DNA of 57,368 nucleotides, from assembly GCA_023138735.1 (NCBI GenBank), contig JAGLOY010000005.1, forward strand, positions 1-57,368, in the 5' to 3' direction. Below the pieces are notes generated by a model. That model worked only from the letters and a program-made list of their open reading frames with translations, searched no databases and was not told the origin of the DNA. Below, one piece after another: positions 16,533 to 24,528 of the stretch (its first letter is position 1; the number at the start of each line of letters is the position of its first letter). This DNA comes from Candidatus Aegiribacteria sp. (GTDB taxonomy: Bacteria > Fermentibacterota > Fermentibacteria > Fermentibacterales > JCC-6). The position numbers and the translations under genes are program-made.

Positions 16533-17405
16533 TTATGGAGCCTGATTGAAAAATGACGACAATTGTCTGTAGAGTTTCGGGGCTTTCTTCTTCATCATTT
16601 CAGGTTTTTCAAAAAAAGCTTCAACTGAACAGGCAAAGAACTCGGCTGGATTTGTCCCGGCGTACTGGCGAAGCATGGATTTCCCCTTATGAACTTTTTC
16701 GAACTCCCTTTGCATTACTTCTACCCAGGGCCTGTATGCTCCAAGGGAGAGCTCATCAGGAACACCATCGGGATGATATCCGTCAAGCACATGTGCGAAC
16801 TCGTGATACCCGACATTGTAACCGTCGTTATCATGCTGAAATCCGCGAAGGAGGTGGGGCAGGGAGAGTATCACGCTCCCCGATGAATGCACAAGTCCAG
16901 CTGCCGCTGAGGAGCAGCCCTGCAGGTCGGTCGAATATGAGCCATCGGTCCTGAAACCCCCGGGATAAACGAGGATATCACCAAAGTCTCTGTACTCCCA
17001 TTCAGGTCTTTTGAAGACAAGACGGACCGCTGTAGCAGCAACGAGCAGCTGTACTTTCCTTGTGATCTCAACATCATCCACACCGGTGATTGTATGTTCC
17101 TCGAGGAATATGGCTATGTCAGCTTCATAGGTCCGTTTGTCGTCCTCGTTCATCGAGCTGTAAAACGTTACAAACTCCGACAGTATACCTCTATCCTCGT
17201 TACTGAGCGGGTTTTTCGAGATACTTCTCCGTCTTCTGTACTTCGGATAGTATATGCCCAGATAATAAACAGCACCGACTGCGAATGTGAAAGGTACAGC
17301 TATCAGCGCCCTGCGGGTAACCAGGAACGGAACGCTGAAAAGAAGGCAGGCCAGGAATGTTATTCCCAGCCTTGCCTCTATCTTCCCGCGTGGAAATATT
17401 TCCAT
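16533..17405 (-). CDS. MtfA-like (M90) zinc metallopeptidase with N-terminal membrane segments
   Basis: This 290-residue protein carries the M90 zinc motif HEFAH (201-205) in YHEFAHVLDGY, followed by a conserved EFFACSVEAFFE helix near the C-terminus that supplies the third ligand. The first 55 residues contain two hydrophobic segments (13-29 and 33-52) ending in a KYRRRR stop-transfer, so the catalytic domain faces the cytoplasm. E. coli MtfA is soluble and responds to the Mlc glucose regulator; anchored relatives also exist. Substrate here is unknown. The coiled-coil gene lies 5 bases upstream. Confidence 0.85.
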   Translation of the reverse strand: MEIFPRGKIEARLGITFLACLLFSVPFLVTRRALIAVPFTFAVGAVYYLGIYYPKYRRRRSISKNPLSNEDRGILSEFVTFYSSMNEDDKRTYEADIAIFLEEHTITGVDDVEITRKVQLLVAATAVRLVFKRPEWEYRDFGDILVYPGGFRTDGSYSTDLQGCSSAAAGLVHSSGSVILSLPHLLRGFQHDNDGYNVGYHEFAHVLDGYHPDGVPDELSLGAYRPWVEVMQREFEKVHKGKSMLRQYAGTNPAEFFACSVEAFFEKPEMMKKKAPKLYRQLSSFFNQAP

Positions 17406-17410
17406 GCAGC

Positions 17411-17974
17411 CTATACCTCTTTAATGAAATGCCGCTCTACGTGAATACGCTTCAATTCCATTTTGAATATTTCCCTGTCCGTCTGCTCGCTTTTCAGCTC
17501 CTCATTGGCTTCAGCGAGTCTGTGTTTTTCAAGGCGGAAAGCTCTCCAGGCCTTGCTGTAGGCTTCCTTGAGTGCTACCAGCTCTTCAGGCTCAAGCTTG
17601 CTGTCCTCAGCCTTATCAGCAGCATCCCTTGCCTTCTCAAAGGCAATCCTTGCCTCTGAGGCAAGTAGGGTCTCTTCCTTGACTTCCTGTTTGAACTCTT
17701 TGATCTCATCTTCGCTGAAGCTCATTTCCTCCTTGATACCCTCTTCGAGTTCATCCAGCAGGGGTGCCAGGAAATCTCTCATGTCCTCGATAAACCCACG
17801 GTATCTCTCGACAGTTTTCTTCAGTTTTTTCTCTCTGCGGATATTGTGCAACTGATTGAGTTTTTCCTGCCAGTCATGCAGCTGTCGGATGCTATCTACG
17901 AGATCTCGTCTCACAGCATTCTTATAATGGATGTCCGTCTTGAGTTGTCTCTCGACAATAGTGTGTTCAGTCAT
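17411..17974 (-). CDS. Coiled-coil protein of unknown function
   Basis: The 187-residue protein is almost entirely charged helix (runs such as EKLNQLHNIRREKKLKK and KEAYSKAWRAFRLEKHRL), with no membrane segment or signal peptide. It is predicted to be a cytoplasmic coiled coil. GGGAG lies 7 bases before ATG 17974. It directly precedes the MtfA-like peptidase gene with 5 bases between them, so it may partner or regulate that peptidase; this is a guess from position only. No recognisable family. Confidence 0.65.
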   Translation of the reverse strand: MTEHTIVERQLKTDIHYKNAVRRDLVDSIRQLHDWQEKLNQLHNIRREKKLKKTVERYRGFIEDMRDFLAPLLDELEEGIKEEMSFSEDEIKEFKQEVKEETLLASEARIAFEKARDAADKAEDSKLEPEELVALKEAYSKAWRAFRLEKHRLAEANEELKSEQTDREIFKMELKRIHVERHFIKEV

Positions 17975-18031
17975 TGATATGCTCCCTTTAATGTATTCGA
18001 TAAAGTATTACGTATTCTTTGCGTAGCCCCG

Positions 18032-18061
18032 ATAAATTGTTCAGAAAAGGCTTTCTGTCAA
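18032..18061 (-). promoter_or_regulatory. Possible promoter for the coiled-coil/MtfA pair
   Basis: A perfect TTGACA (18061-18056) on the minus strand is followed after 18 bases by ATTTAT (18037-18032), only a 3/6 -10 match. It starts just downstream of the frameshifted outer-membrane gene and about 60 bases before ATG 17974. The -35 is convincing; the -10 is not. Confidence 0.35.
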
Positions 18062-18081
18062 GGTTGAATGCACGGGAGTCA

Positions 18082-18887
18082 TCAGAAGAATATTTCTAAA
18101 CCCGCGCATGGATCGAAGATATGGTCTCCTATGTTGTTCCGGAGGAAGCTGCAGCCAATAAAAAATTTCACTGGAGCCGATGACCATGAAACACGCATCT
18201 CCCCTCTCTGAAGCGGCAGGCTTCTTATCCATACAAGCCTGTAGTCAAGCGCAATCCCGATGCGGTCTCCGAAGCTGTACCCTCCAAGCAATCCGAATCC
18301 CCAACCGGCCAGTGTACTCCTTCCATCCTCCCTGGGAAAGGCTGCCTGGGCACCGAGCATCAGTTGCAGCGGTAAGTTGTAAACAAGCTGGGTTTCCATA
18401 CCCGTGTATAGAACTGAGAAAGTATCATAATCCTCCGAATTCACCCTGTGGTACAGGATATCGAAAACGATGGGAGATGGAGTTCTGAACAGCACTCCGA
18501 CCATATATCCAGGGCTGTTTTCTATTCCGGACAGACCAAATCTTACATTCAGCGCCACAGGGTTACCCGTGCTTCCAAGGAAAGCCCTGACACCTCCCTT
18601 TTCGACAGGATTGGAATTGTACCTGACATTGACAGCAGTAATAATCCTTATGATGTCCCATGAATCGGAACAGCCGCTCAGGAAACATCCCGTCGAATCC
18701 TTCGATCGTAATATGTATCAAGAAAAGAATCATCATCATCCGTATCCTCATCCCTGTCAGTTCCCTCGTCATCAGTACTGACCTCAGCTTCACCGGCATC
18801 CGGCAGGGGAGGGTTATCTTCCTCTCCAGAACATATTCCTGGCATGAGTGTCACAGCGGCGCTCAGCAGCAGAATATTGAGCATCAT
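18082..18887 (-). pseudogene. Outer-membrane protein gene broken by a frameshift
   Basis: A first frame begins ATG 18887 with a signal peptide (MMLNILLLSAAVTLMPG), runs into an acidic linker (DDEGTDRDEDTDDDD) and stops at 18678. A second frame, open from about 18717 to 18082, continues with barrel-like sequence (SWDIIRIITAVNVRYNSNPV, later FGLLGGYSFGDRIGIALDYR) and ends in EIFF, as outer-membrane proteins do. The second frame has no ATG, GTG or TTG before 18558, although the reading clearly extends upstream of that point. The two overlap by about 40 bases in a -1 relation. I see no classical slippery site, so a one-base deletion or sequencing error is likeliest. It lies 4 bases after the CYTH gene. 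Confidence 0.65.
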
Positions 18888-18891
18888 ATTA

Positions 18892-19422
18892 TCAGCTATT
18901 CCTCGAATCACGTGATTGTTCCGCATCCTTCTCAAGGGCGGCGTAACTGAATCTGATCCCCTCTACCGGGTCGAACCCCAATACCTCAACAGCCTTCATG
19001 ACAGCTTCCTCCGACTGAGCCTCGATCTCAACGAATCGACCAAACCACAGCTCATCAAGGCATATCTGGGCGTCACCGATCCTGCATTCCCGTCTTGTTT
19101 TCTCGTATCTGTACACAACGCCATAACCCAGAAGACCGAAGAGCTTCAGCGCATCCTCCTGTGAGCACTCAAGGACAGCTTCCTGCTCATGCCTGACTTT
19201 AAGGGCTGTCGCCGGAAGCGGTTTCTTCACCGTTACAAGGGTACCCCTATCAGAGTTTCTGAGACGAAGAAGAGTATCCATCATTCGCAACGGACCACCC
19301 ATCAGGTCAAGTACCAGATTATTCTCTTTGACTGGATCTCCCGGCAGGATCCCGTTGCGCTCAAGGCGAAGTTCCACGTCACGAAAATCATCCACCTTGA
19401 ACTTCAACTCCATTTCAAGCAA
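18892..19422 (-). CDS. CYTH-domain phosphatase/cyclase-like protein
   Basis: The 176-residue protein has the CYTH signature ExExK at its very start (LEMELKFK). It also has LLRLRN, VTVKKP, the RYEKTRRE strand and CLDELWFGRFVEIEA, giving the ring of charged tunnel residues. Bacterial members are triphosphatases (thiamine triphosphate, inorganic triphosphate) or class IV adenylate cyclases (CyaB); the sequence alone does not decide. I keep TTG 19422 as start because ATG 19413 would lose the first Glu of ExExK, and GGGGG lies 7 bases upstream. The next gene begins 4 bases after the stop. Confidence 0.85.
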   Translation of the reverse strand: MLEMELKFKVDDFRDVELRLERNGILPGDPVKENNLVLDLMGGPLRMMDTLLRLRNSDRGTLVTVKKPLPATALKVRHEQEAVLECSQEDALKLFGLLGYGVVYRYEKTRRECRIGDAQICLDELWFGRFVEIEAQSEEAVMKAVEVLGFDPVEGIRFSYAALEKDAEQSRDSRNS

Positions 19423-19451
19423 TGTTACGCCCCCTTCGGTTTGAATACTGA

Positions 19452-19480
19452 TTGACCTTTGTACTATGATAACTTAAATT
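19452..19480 (+). promoter_or_regulatory. Promoter of tRNA-Ser(UGA)
   Basis: TTGACC (19452-19457), a 17-base spacer and TAAATT (19475-19480) end about 10 bases before the mature tRNA start, which places transcription initiation just ahead of the tRNA. An overlapping alternative is TTGAAT (19441-19446), then 18 bases, then TATGAT (19465-19470). Confidence 0.65.
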
Positions 19481-19490
19481 CCACCGTTAC

Positions 19491-19576
19491 GGAGGACTAG
19501 TCTAATTGGTAAGGCAGCGGATTTGAAATCCGCCGGGTTTAATCCCTTCGGGGTTCGAGTCCCCGGTCCTCCGCCA
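19491..19576 (+). tRNA. tRNA-Ser (anticodon UGA)
   Basis: The 86 nt gene pairs GGAGGAC with GTCCTCC and has discriminator G and an encoded CCA. The anticodon stem GCGGA/TCCGC encloses TTTGAAA, so the anticodon is TGA, reading UCA. The variable arm (CGGGTTTAATCCCTT) is of class II size but short for serine. The T-stem is CGGGG/CCCCG around TTCGAGT. Confidence 0.92.
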
Positions 19577-19588
19577 TGTTTGACTTCT

Positions 19589-19618
19589 AAAAAAAAGGAG
19601 CCCCTTGCGAGGCTCCTT
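19589..19618 (-). terminator. Rho-independent terminator after the 19640-20023 gene
   Basis: The stem AAGGAGCC/GGCTCCTT (19595-19602 with 19611-19618) has an 8-base loop. Read on the minus strand it is followed directly by a run of T (from the A8 at 19589-19596). It ends the small lipoprotein transcript and may also act weakly on the convergent tRNA-Ser. Confidence 0.85.
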
Positions 19619-19639
19619 CAAATAGTCTGCAGATGCAGT

Positions 19640-20023
19640 CTAGAGCATTCCGCCGCTTGTGACCACCCAGCTGCCGTTCTCAAGCATGAGTTCGACTTCA
19701 TCCTCGTCGGTCTCGCCCATGAATGTTATCTCGATAACTACAACAGCAAAATCGCCATCAATTTCGCTACTCTTAATCTCGTATTCGACTGCTGACATCA
19801 TTGCGAGCATGCCCTGAACCATCTCTTTTTCTTCATCAGACATATCGGTTATTTCAGACCGCTCTTCTTCCGGCAGATACTGCGCCATGGCATCTAAATC
19901 TCCGGATTTCATAGCATCAAACATACCTTTGACAGCATCCTCTGGACTGCTGGCGCCGCCTCCGCCACCACATGCCATAACAATAAGGCCGACAAAACCA
20001 AGAACTGCTAGAATCTTACGCAT
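19640..20023 (-). CDS. Small lipoprotein, DUF4878/NTF2-like
   Basis: The start at ATG 20023 has GGAGG five bases upstream. The 127-residue product begins MRKILAVLGFVGLIVMAC, a lipobox with Cys18, then a glycine-rich linker. SPEDAVKGMFDAMKSGDLDAMAQYL is the usual opening of DUF4878 domains, small NTF2-like folds on secreted lipoproteins; the strands DFAVVVIEITFMG and MLENGSWVVTSGG complete it. Function unknown. It is a single-gene unit with a putative promoter at 20111-20140 and a strong terminator at 19589-19618. Confidence 0.8.
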   Translation of the reverse strand: MRKILAVLGFVGLIVMACGGGGGASSPEDAVKGMFDAMKSGDLDAMAQYLPEEERSEITDMSDEEKEMVQGMLAMMSAVEYEIKSSEIDGDFAVVVIEITFMGETDEDEVELMLENGSWVVTSGGML

Positions 20024-20110
20024 ATTAACCTCCACAAAAAAGTATCAGAAGTTTTACAGCTTCCGTGAGAATGGAAAATGTCACCCCTGAAGACCTGACA
20101 CGAATAACGA

Positions 20111-20140
20111 ATACTACAACTCAACAGGCTCTGAAGTCAA
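20111..20140 (-). promoter_or_regulatory. Candidate promoter for the 19640-20023 lipoprotein gene
   Basis: TTGACT (20140-20135), an 18-base spacer and TAGTAT (20116-20111) lie on the minus strand in the 167-base gap upstream of ATG 20023. A 5' leader of about 80 bases would result. I see no clear structured element in that leader. Confidence 0.45.
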
Positions 20141-20190
20141 CAGGGATTCATATATTCATTCCCCATGGTTCTCATGCAAGAACTGTATTC

Positions 20191-20676
20191 CTAGAAAAGC
20201 TGTTCCAGAACCGGAGAGCCGGTGACCTTCCACGATGATTCCTCCCAGGCGAACTGAATTGAAAGGGAATACCCCGAGAGCCAGGTGAACAGAACATCGG
20301 CATTCCTGCCTCTCAAGGAGGCTTCCTCCGATATGATATTCTCAAGCGGGGGCAGGTAAACTCCCTCAAGCATCCTGGAAACGAAATCCTCTGCGTCCAT
20401 CCATTCAAGATCCCATGTCGTCAGTCCGGAGCCGGATTCCCTTAGAAGGGTTTCTACCAGACCGGGATCAGCGGCAACCAGTTCCTTAAGCTGCTGGTAA
20501 CTCGATTCGATCTGAACCCTGACGCTTTCGGACATCAGATCCAGAAATCGTTCCCCATCTCTGTTCTCAACAGCATACAGCAGATCCCAGGTGGAATCCA
20601 CAGGAGTTGATGACGCGACCGATGAAATCGAGATGATCGCCAGTAAGCTGATTATTGTATTGCGCAGTATATCCAT
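20191..20676 (-). CDS. Secreted protein of unknown function
   Basis: From ATG 20676 (with GGAAGG 6 bases upstream) the product is 161 residues. It begins MDILRNTIISLLAIISISSVASS, a signal peptide cleaved near residue 23. The mature part is helical and acidic early (DLLYAVENRDGERFLDLM) and ends in strands (LSIQFAWEESSWKVTGSPVL), again suggesting an NTF2-like fold. It overlaps the end of the upstream PHP gene by 25 bases, so expression is probably coupled. No recognised family. Confidence 0.6.
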   Translation of the reverse strand: MDILRNTIISLLAIISISSVASSTPVDSTWDLLYAVENRDGERFLDLMSESVRVQIESSYQQLKELVAADPGLVETLLRESGSGLTTWDLEWMDAEDFVSRMLEGVYLPPLENIISEEASLRGRNADVLFTWLSGYSLSIQFAWEESSWKVTGSPVLEQLF

Positions 20677-21626
20677 GTTCTGCCTTCCCGCAAAACGCTG
20701 ATTGAAGCGCGTTTTGTAACCTCGCAGTTGATCCGGTGACATCCAGCTTCGAGATGGTTCTGCCAGAGTATGGCTCCGGATTGACTGATGGTTACTTCCC
20801 CCGCTCCGGGAAGATTCAGCAATATGCCGCCCTCCTCCCTTCCGGCCCTGAAACCGGATGCGTCTCCGTACAGGATGTTACTTGTAAAACACGATCCCTC
20901 TCTGAGGGCACTTAATATCTGTTTCTCGGCTATCTCATCGGAATCCGACAGGCATGTATCGAAGAGAATGTGTGTCAAGAGTCTTCTGAACATCATATCG
21001 TAAGGAAAAACCTCTAATCCGATCCGCCCGATCCCGAATCTCAGAGCATGAGCATCTGGACCAGCGATCGCGCAGCCTCCCGTTCTCTCCCAGAACTCTA
21101 CCGCAGAGGGGTCTGGATGTTCCACATGCCTGTCAGGGTACTTCAGCTTTGCTGCGGCATTGAAAGGTGAGATGCCTTTCTTCCAGAGAGACATGTAGTT
21201 CCATATTTCAACTCCCGAAAGCCCTTTGACAGCATTTCCCGCTTTCCAGGAATAGCTTCTCGTACGGGGGAGTTTCCCCGGCGCTTCCGTGGGGTGGGCG
21301 GCAATAGCTATACCGCCATTCTCGTTTACAAAGGATATCTGATCGAGTGTATCCCAGGTTCTCGGCAGCTCATCTATTCCGAAGACAAGCAGATGGCTGT
21401 TCTCCTCTGAATCCTCAAGCTCAGCTCCTGCAAGTACAAAAAGAGAGGAGTTCCAGCCTCCGAAACCCCTTTCCCTTGCATCAAGCGTGTTGTGATCATT
21501 TATTCCCAGAATGTCCACTCCTGCAGTCCGGGCTATCCGGACAACCTCTTCTATTGAACCGGTCCCATCGGACGCGTCGGTGTGAACATGAAGTACCGCT
21601 TTTTTTTCTATAAGGCTGAGCATCAT
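20652..21626 (-). CDS. PHP-domain metal-dependent phosphoesterase
   Basis: The 324-residue protein has the four-motif PHP domain of phosphoesterases: HVHTDASDGTGS near residue 13, GINDHNTLDARERG near 37-50, a later IAIAAHPTEAPG, and CAIAGPDAHALRFGIG. The His and Asp residues that bind a trinuclear metal centre are present. Close relatives hydrolyse nucleotides or histidinol phosphate, but the C-terminal third (EVTISQSGAILWQNH...) looks like an added beta domain. The substrate is unknown. It lies 26 bases after the P-type ATPase gene. Confidence 0.85.
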   Translation of the reverse strand: MMLSLIEKKAVLHVHTDASDGTGSIEEVVRIARTAGVDILGINDHNTLDARERGFGGWNSSLFVLAGAELEDSEENSHLLVFGIDELPRTWDTLDQISFVNENGGIAIAAHPTEAPGKLPRTRSYSWKAGNAVKGLSGVEIWNYMSLWKKGISPFNAAAKLKYPDRHVEHPDPSAVEFWERTGGCAIAGPDAHALRFGIGRIGLEVFPYDMMFRRLLTHILFDTCLSDSDEIAEKQILSALREGSCFTSNILYGDASGFRAGREEGGILLNLPGAGEVTISQSGAILWQNHLEAGCHRINCEVTKRASISVLREGRTWIYCAIQ

Positions 21627-21652
21627 GCATTCATCCCGGATCGTTGTTCTGT

Positions 21653-24454
21653 TCAGCTGATGGCAGCTGACTTGTCATACTTGATCCTTCTACGGATTTT
21701 CATCAGCTCGAATACACCCAGGAATATCAGCGCGGCGCCAAGAATGAATATCCAGTCAAGAATCCCCGGACCGCTGAAGTAGAGGAAACCGCTTACGAAA
21801 GGTACGTATACAGCTGTCAGTACAAGGCCGATGGATCCCAGGATGGACCAGAGCAGAGTCCTGTTGCTGAAGATATTCCTGTTGAAAATAGAGGTGAACC
21901 TGTATCTCTGAGATAGAACGTTCGCGAACTGGCAGAAAGCGATTGTAAGATATGCAAGTGTTGTCGCCCTCAGGTATGCAGCGGGAAATACAACCATATC
22001 TGCGGGAAAGATATCTCCTGTCCGGAACATGCTGAGCGCGTAATTGCCGAAAGCAAGCAGCCCGATAAGGACTCCGAGGAATAACACCTCAAAAGATGTC
22101 TGTTTGTTCATTATATGATCGCACTGCTTCCTCGGGGGCATCCGCATTATCCCTTTTTCCGAGGGATCGAAGGTAAGGCAAGTCAGGGGCATGACCTCGG
22201 CAAGCAGGTCAATAGCCAGTATCTGAAGGGCAAGTATAGGTATCGCCCAGTCACCAAGGGCTACTGCCGTAAGTCCAAATATTACGATCACAAGCTCGGC
22301 TGCATTCGTGGTCATGGAAGCAAGGACGGTTTTCTTGAGATTGGTGTAGATGGTGCGGCCTTCTCTGACAGCCTCTACCAGCGTGGGAAAACTGTCGTCA
22401 AGAAGTATCAATTCTGCGGCTTCCTTCGCAACATCCGTACCTGTTATTCCCATAGCAACACCAATATCTGCCCGTTTAAGCGCGGGAGCGTCGTTAACAC
22501 CATCACCAGTTACAGCCACAACCTCGTTTTGATCCTCAAGAATATTGACGATTCTAAGCTTGTGTGCAGGGCTTACCCTTGAGAATATCACAGAATCATC
22601 CGTCATGAGAATACGCGTAAGCTCTTCATCGTCAATCTCTTCAAGTTGCTCGCCCGTATGGACGGGAGGTTCTCCCGATCTGCACAGGCCTATTTCCCTG
22701 CCAACCGCCTTCGCGGTAATGGAATGATCGCCAGTCATGATAACTATTCTGATACTGGCCTCATGACAGGCAGCTATCGCCTCTTTCACACCCTCCTTGG
22801 GGGGATCGGTCATTCCGACAAGACCGAGGAAGATGACATCCTTTTCTATCTCCTCCAGTACGTAGTCGCTTCCATCCAGCTCGAGGGGGCGGAAAGCGAT
22901 GGCCAGCACCCTCAGCGCCTGGTTGGAAAACTCCTCGTTAAGGGTCCTGATCCGATCCCTGTCCTCATCGGTAATAGGTACGGCTTTACCGTTTCTGTAA
23001 ATGTACTTTGAAATGGAGAGAACGCTGTCCGTTGCGCCCTTCATGGCCAGCTCTATCCTGTCGCCGAACTGCCTTACGGAACTCATCCTCTTCCTTTCAG
23101 AATCGAAGGGAAATTCATGGAGCTCCGGATTTTCCTCATCCTCCGTCGGGCTTCTGGTTCCAAGTTTTGTGGACATGCTCACCAGGGCGGCTTCTGTCGG
23201 GTCTCCGACGGGATACCAGCTCTTATGCTCCTCATCTGGAGCGTGGATTTCTGCGTTGGATGCCATCGTTCCGGCATCCATCATTACCTCTATATCAGCT
23301 ATCTGCTCTTCGGTCAGGGTATTGCCATTCGAATCGAGCATGGAGCCCTCAGGCTTATATCCAATCCCGGTAAGCTTGTATTCATTGCCGTCGAACCAGA
23401 TCTTTGTTACGGTCATTTCATTCTTCGTAAGAGTGCCCGTCTTGTCGGTACATATTACTGTTGTAGAACCGAGAGTTTCTACCGAAGGAAGATTCTTGAC
23501 TACAGCCGAGCGTTCAGCGAGCCTTTTACTGGCAGCGGTAAGGGCAACGGTTACCTGGGCAGGGAGCGCCTGAGGAACTGAAGCAACCGCGACTCCGAGT
23601 GCGAGGATCATACTTGTCACAAGCGGGAATCCCTGCCAGAGGGCTACTACGAAGAGACCGGCGCTGAGGAGAACAACTATCAAGGTCAGCCATTTTGCCA
23701 GAATTCCCAATTCCTTCTGCAAGGTGGATTTAACGGTGGCCGTTTCCTGGGTCATATTGGCGATCCTGCCCATTTCAGTGATCATACCGGTTCTGACGAC
23801 AACTCCGGTTGCGCTGCCCGTTGCAACCGTTGTGCCCATGAAGGCCATGTTCTCCTGGTCGGATATTATGCATTTGTCACTGATGGCGTTTGTACTCTTC
23901 TCCTGGGGCATGGATTCACCCGTAAGAGAAAACTCCACTGTACGGAAGTCGAAGCATTCAATAAGCCTTATATCTGCGGGGATCTTATCTCCAGCTTCAA
24001 TTTCAACAATATCTCCAGGGACGAGCAGTCCCTGTGTAAGCTCGGTAAGTTCCCCGTCGACCAGCACTTTGGCGGGGGACTGGATAAGCTCTTTGAGGCG
24101 CTCCAGTATTTTACCGGCCTTGTACTCCTGAATGAAGCCTATAACGGCGTTGATTATAACTATTACGAACATTATTGCGCCGTCACGGTAACTGCCGATG
24201 GCAATTGAAACGATTCCAGCTGCGATAAGCACAAGAACGAGCAGATCCCGGAACTGCTTCAGGAAAATCATCCATTTTGGAACGGTTACATCCGATACTA
24301 TCTCATTGGGACCGGTCCGGGAACGGATCTCGTCTGCAGCCTTCCTTGTTAATCCTTTTTCAGAAGATCCGAGGATTTCAAGGGTTTCACGACCAGTCAG
24401 AAGGTAAAAATCGGTGTTCTCAAGAGGTGCTGTTCTTGTACTGTCATTCTGCAT
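21653..24454 (-). CDS. P2-type cation-transporting ATPase
   Basis: The 933-residue transporter has all P-type hallmarks: an actuator TGES at 178-181, phosphorylation site DKTGTLT with Asp337, MTGDHSITAKAVG and the hinge GDGVNDAPALKRADIG. About ten membrane segments are present, and an N-terminal cation_ATPase_N region precedes the first. By domain order it is a P2 ATPase related to SERCA/PMA1 transporters. The ion-site residues are unusual. Helix M4 reads VPQALPAQ (293-300) where calcium pumps have PEGLPA, and M6 reads AIDLLAEVMP where they have VNLVTDGLP. I therefore do not assign calcium. No regulator is adjacent. Confidence 0.9.
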   Translation of the reverse strand: MQNDSTRTAPLENTDFYLLTGRETLEILGSSEKGLTRKAADEIRSRTGPNEIVSDVTVPKWMIFLKQFRDLLVLVLIAAGIVSIAIGSYRDGAIMFVIVIINAVIGFIQEYKAGKILERLKELIQSPAKVLVDGELTELTQGLLVPGDIVEIEAGDKIPADIRLIECFDFRTVEFSLTGESMPQEKSTNAISDKCIISDQENMAFMGTTVATGSATGVVVRTGMITEMGRIANMTQETATVKSTLQKELGILAKWLTLIVVLLSAGLFVVALWQGFPLVTSMILALGVAVASVPQALPAQVTVALTAASKRLAERSAVVKNLPSVETLGSTTVICTDKTGTLTKNEMTVTKIWFDGNEYKLTGIGYKPEGSMLDSNGNTLTEEQIADIEVMMDAGTMASNAEIHAPDEEHKSWYPVGDPTEAALVSMSTKLGTRSPTEDEENPELHEFPFDSERKRMSSVRQFGDRIELAMKGATDSVLSISKYIYRNGKAVPITDEDRDRIRTLNEEFSNQALRVLAIAFRPLELDGSDYVLEEIEKDVIFLGLVGMTDPPKEGVKEAIAACHEASIRIVIMTGDHSITAKAVGREIGLCRSGEPPVHTGEQLEEIDDEELTRILMTDDSVIFSRVSPAHKLRIVNILEDQNEVVAVTGDGVNDAPALKRADIGVAMGITGTDVAKEAAELILLDDSFPTLVEAVREGRTIYTNLKKTVLASMTTNAAELVIVIFGLTAVALGDWAIPILALQILAIDLLAEVMPLTCLTFDPSEKGIMRMPPRKQCDHIMNKQTSFEVLFLGVLIGLLAFGNYALSMFRTGDIFPADMVVFPAAYLRATTLAYLTIAFCQFANVLSQRYRFTSIFNRNIFSNRTLLWSILGSIGLVLTAVYVPFVSGFLYFSGPGILDWIFILGAALIFLGVFELMKIRRRIKYDKSAAIS

Positions 24455-24528
24455 CTTATAATTGTTTCCGATCCTTATGAATAACTGATCTTACCTGCTG
24501 TGATAATGGATATCCGGATTCAGGTGGA

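Noticed and set aside
18563-18799. Third-frame open reading across the split outer-membrane gene
   Set aside because: It has no signal peptide, ribosome-binding site or family look; the two other frames carry the real protein.
19491-19576. tRNA-Sec
   Set aside because: The anticodon is TGA (Ser), not TCA, and stem lengths are those of a serine tRNA.
22115-23581. Several plus-strand open frames across the P-type ATPase
   Set aside because: They run antisense to a complete, well-conserved ATPase gene and show no family motifs.
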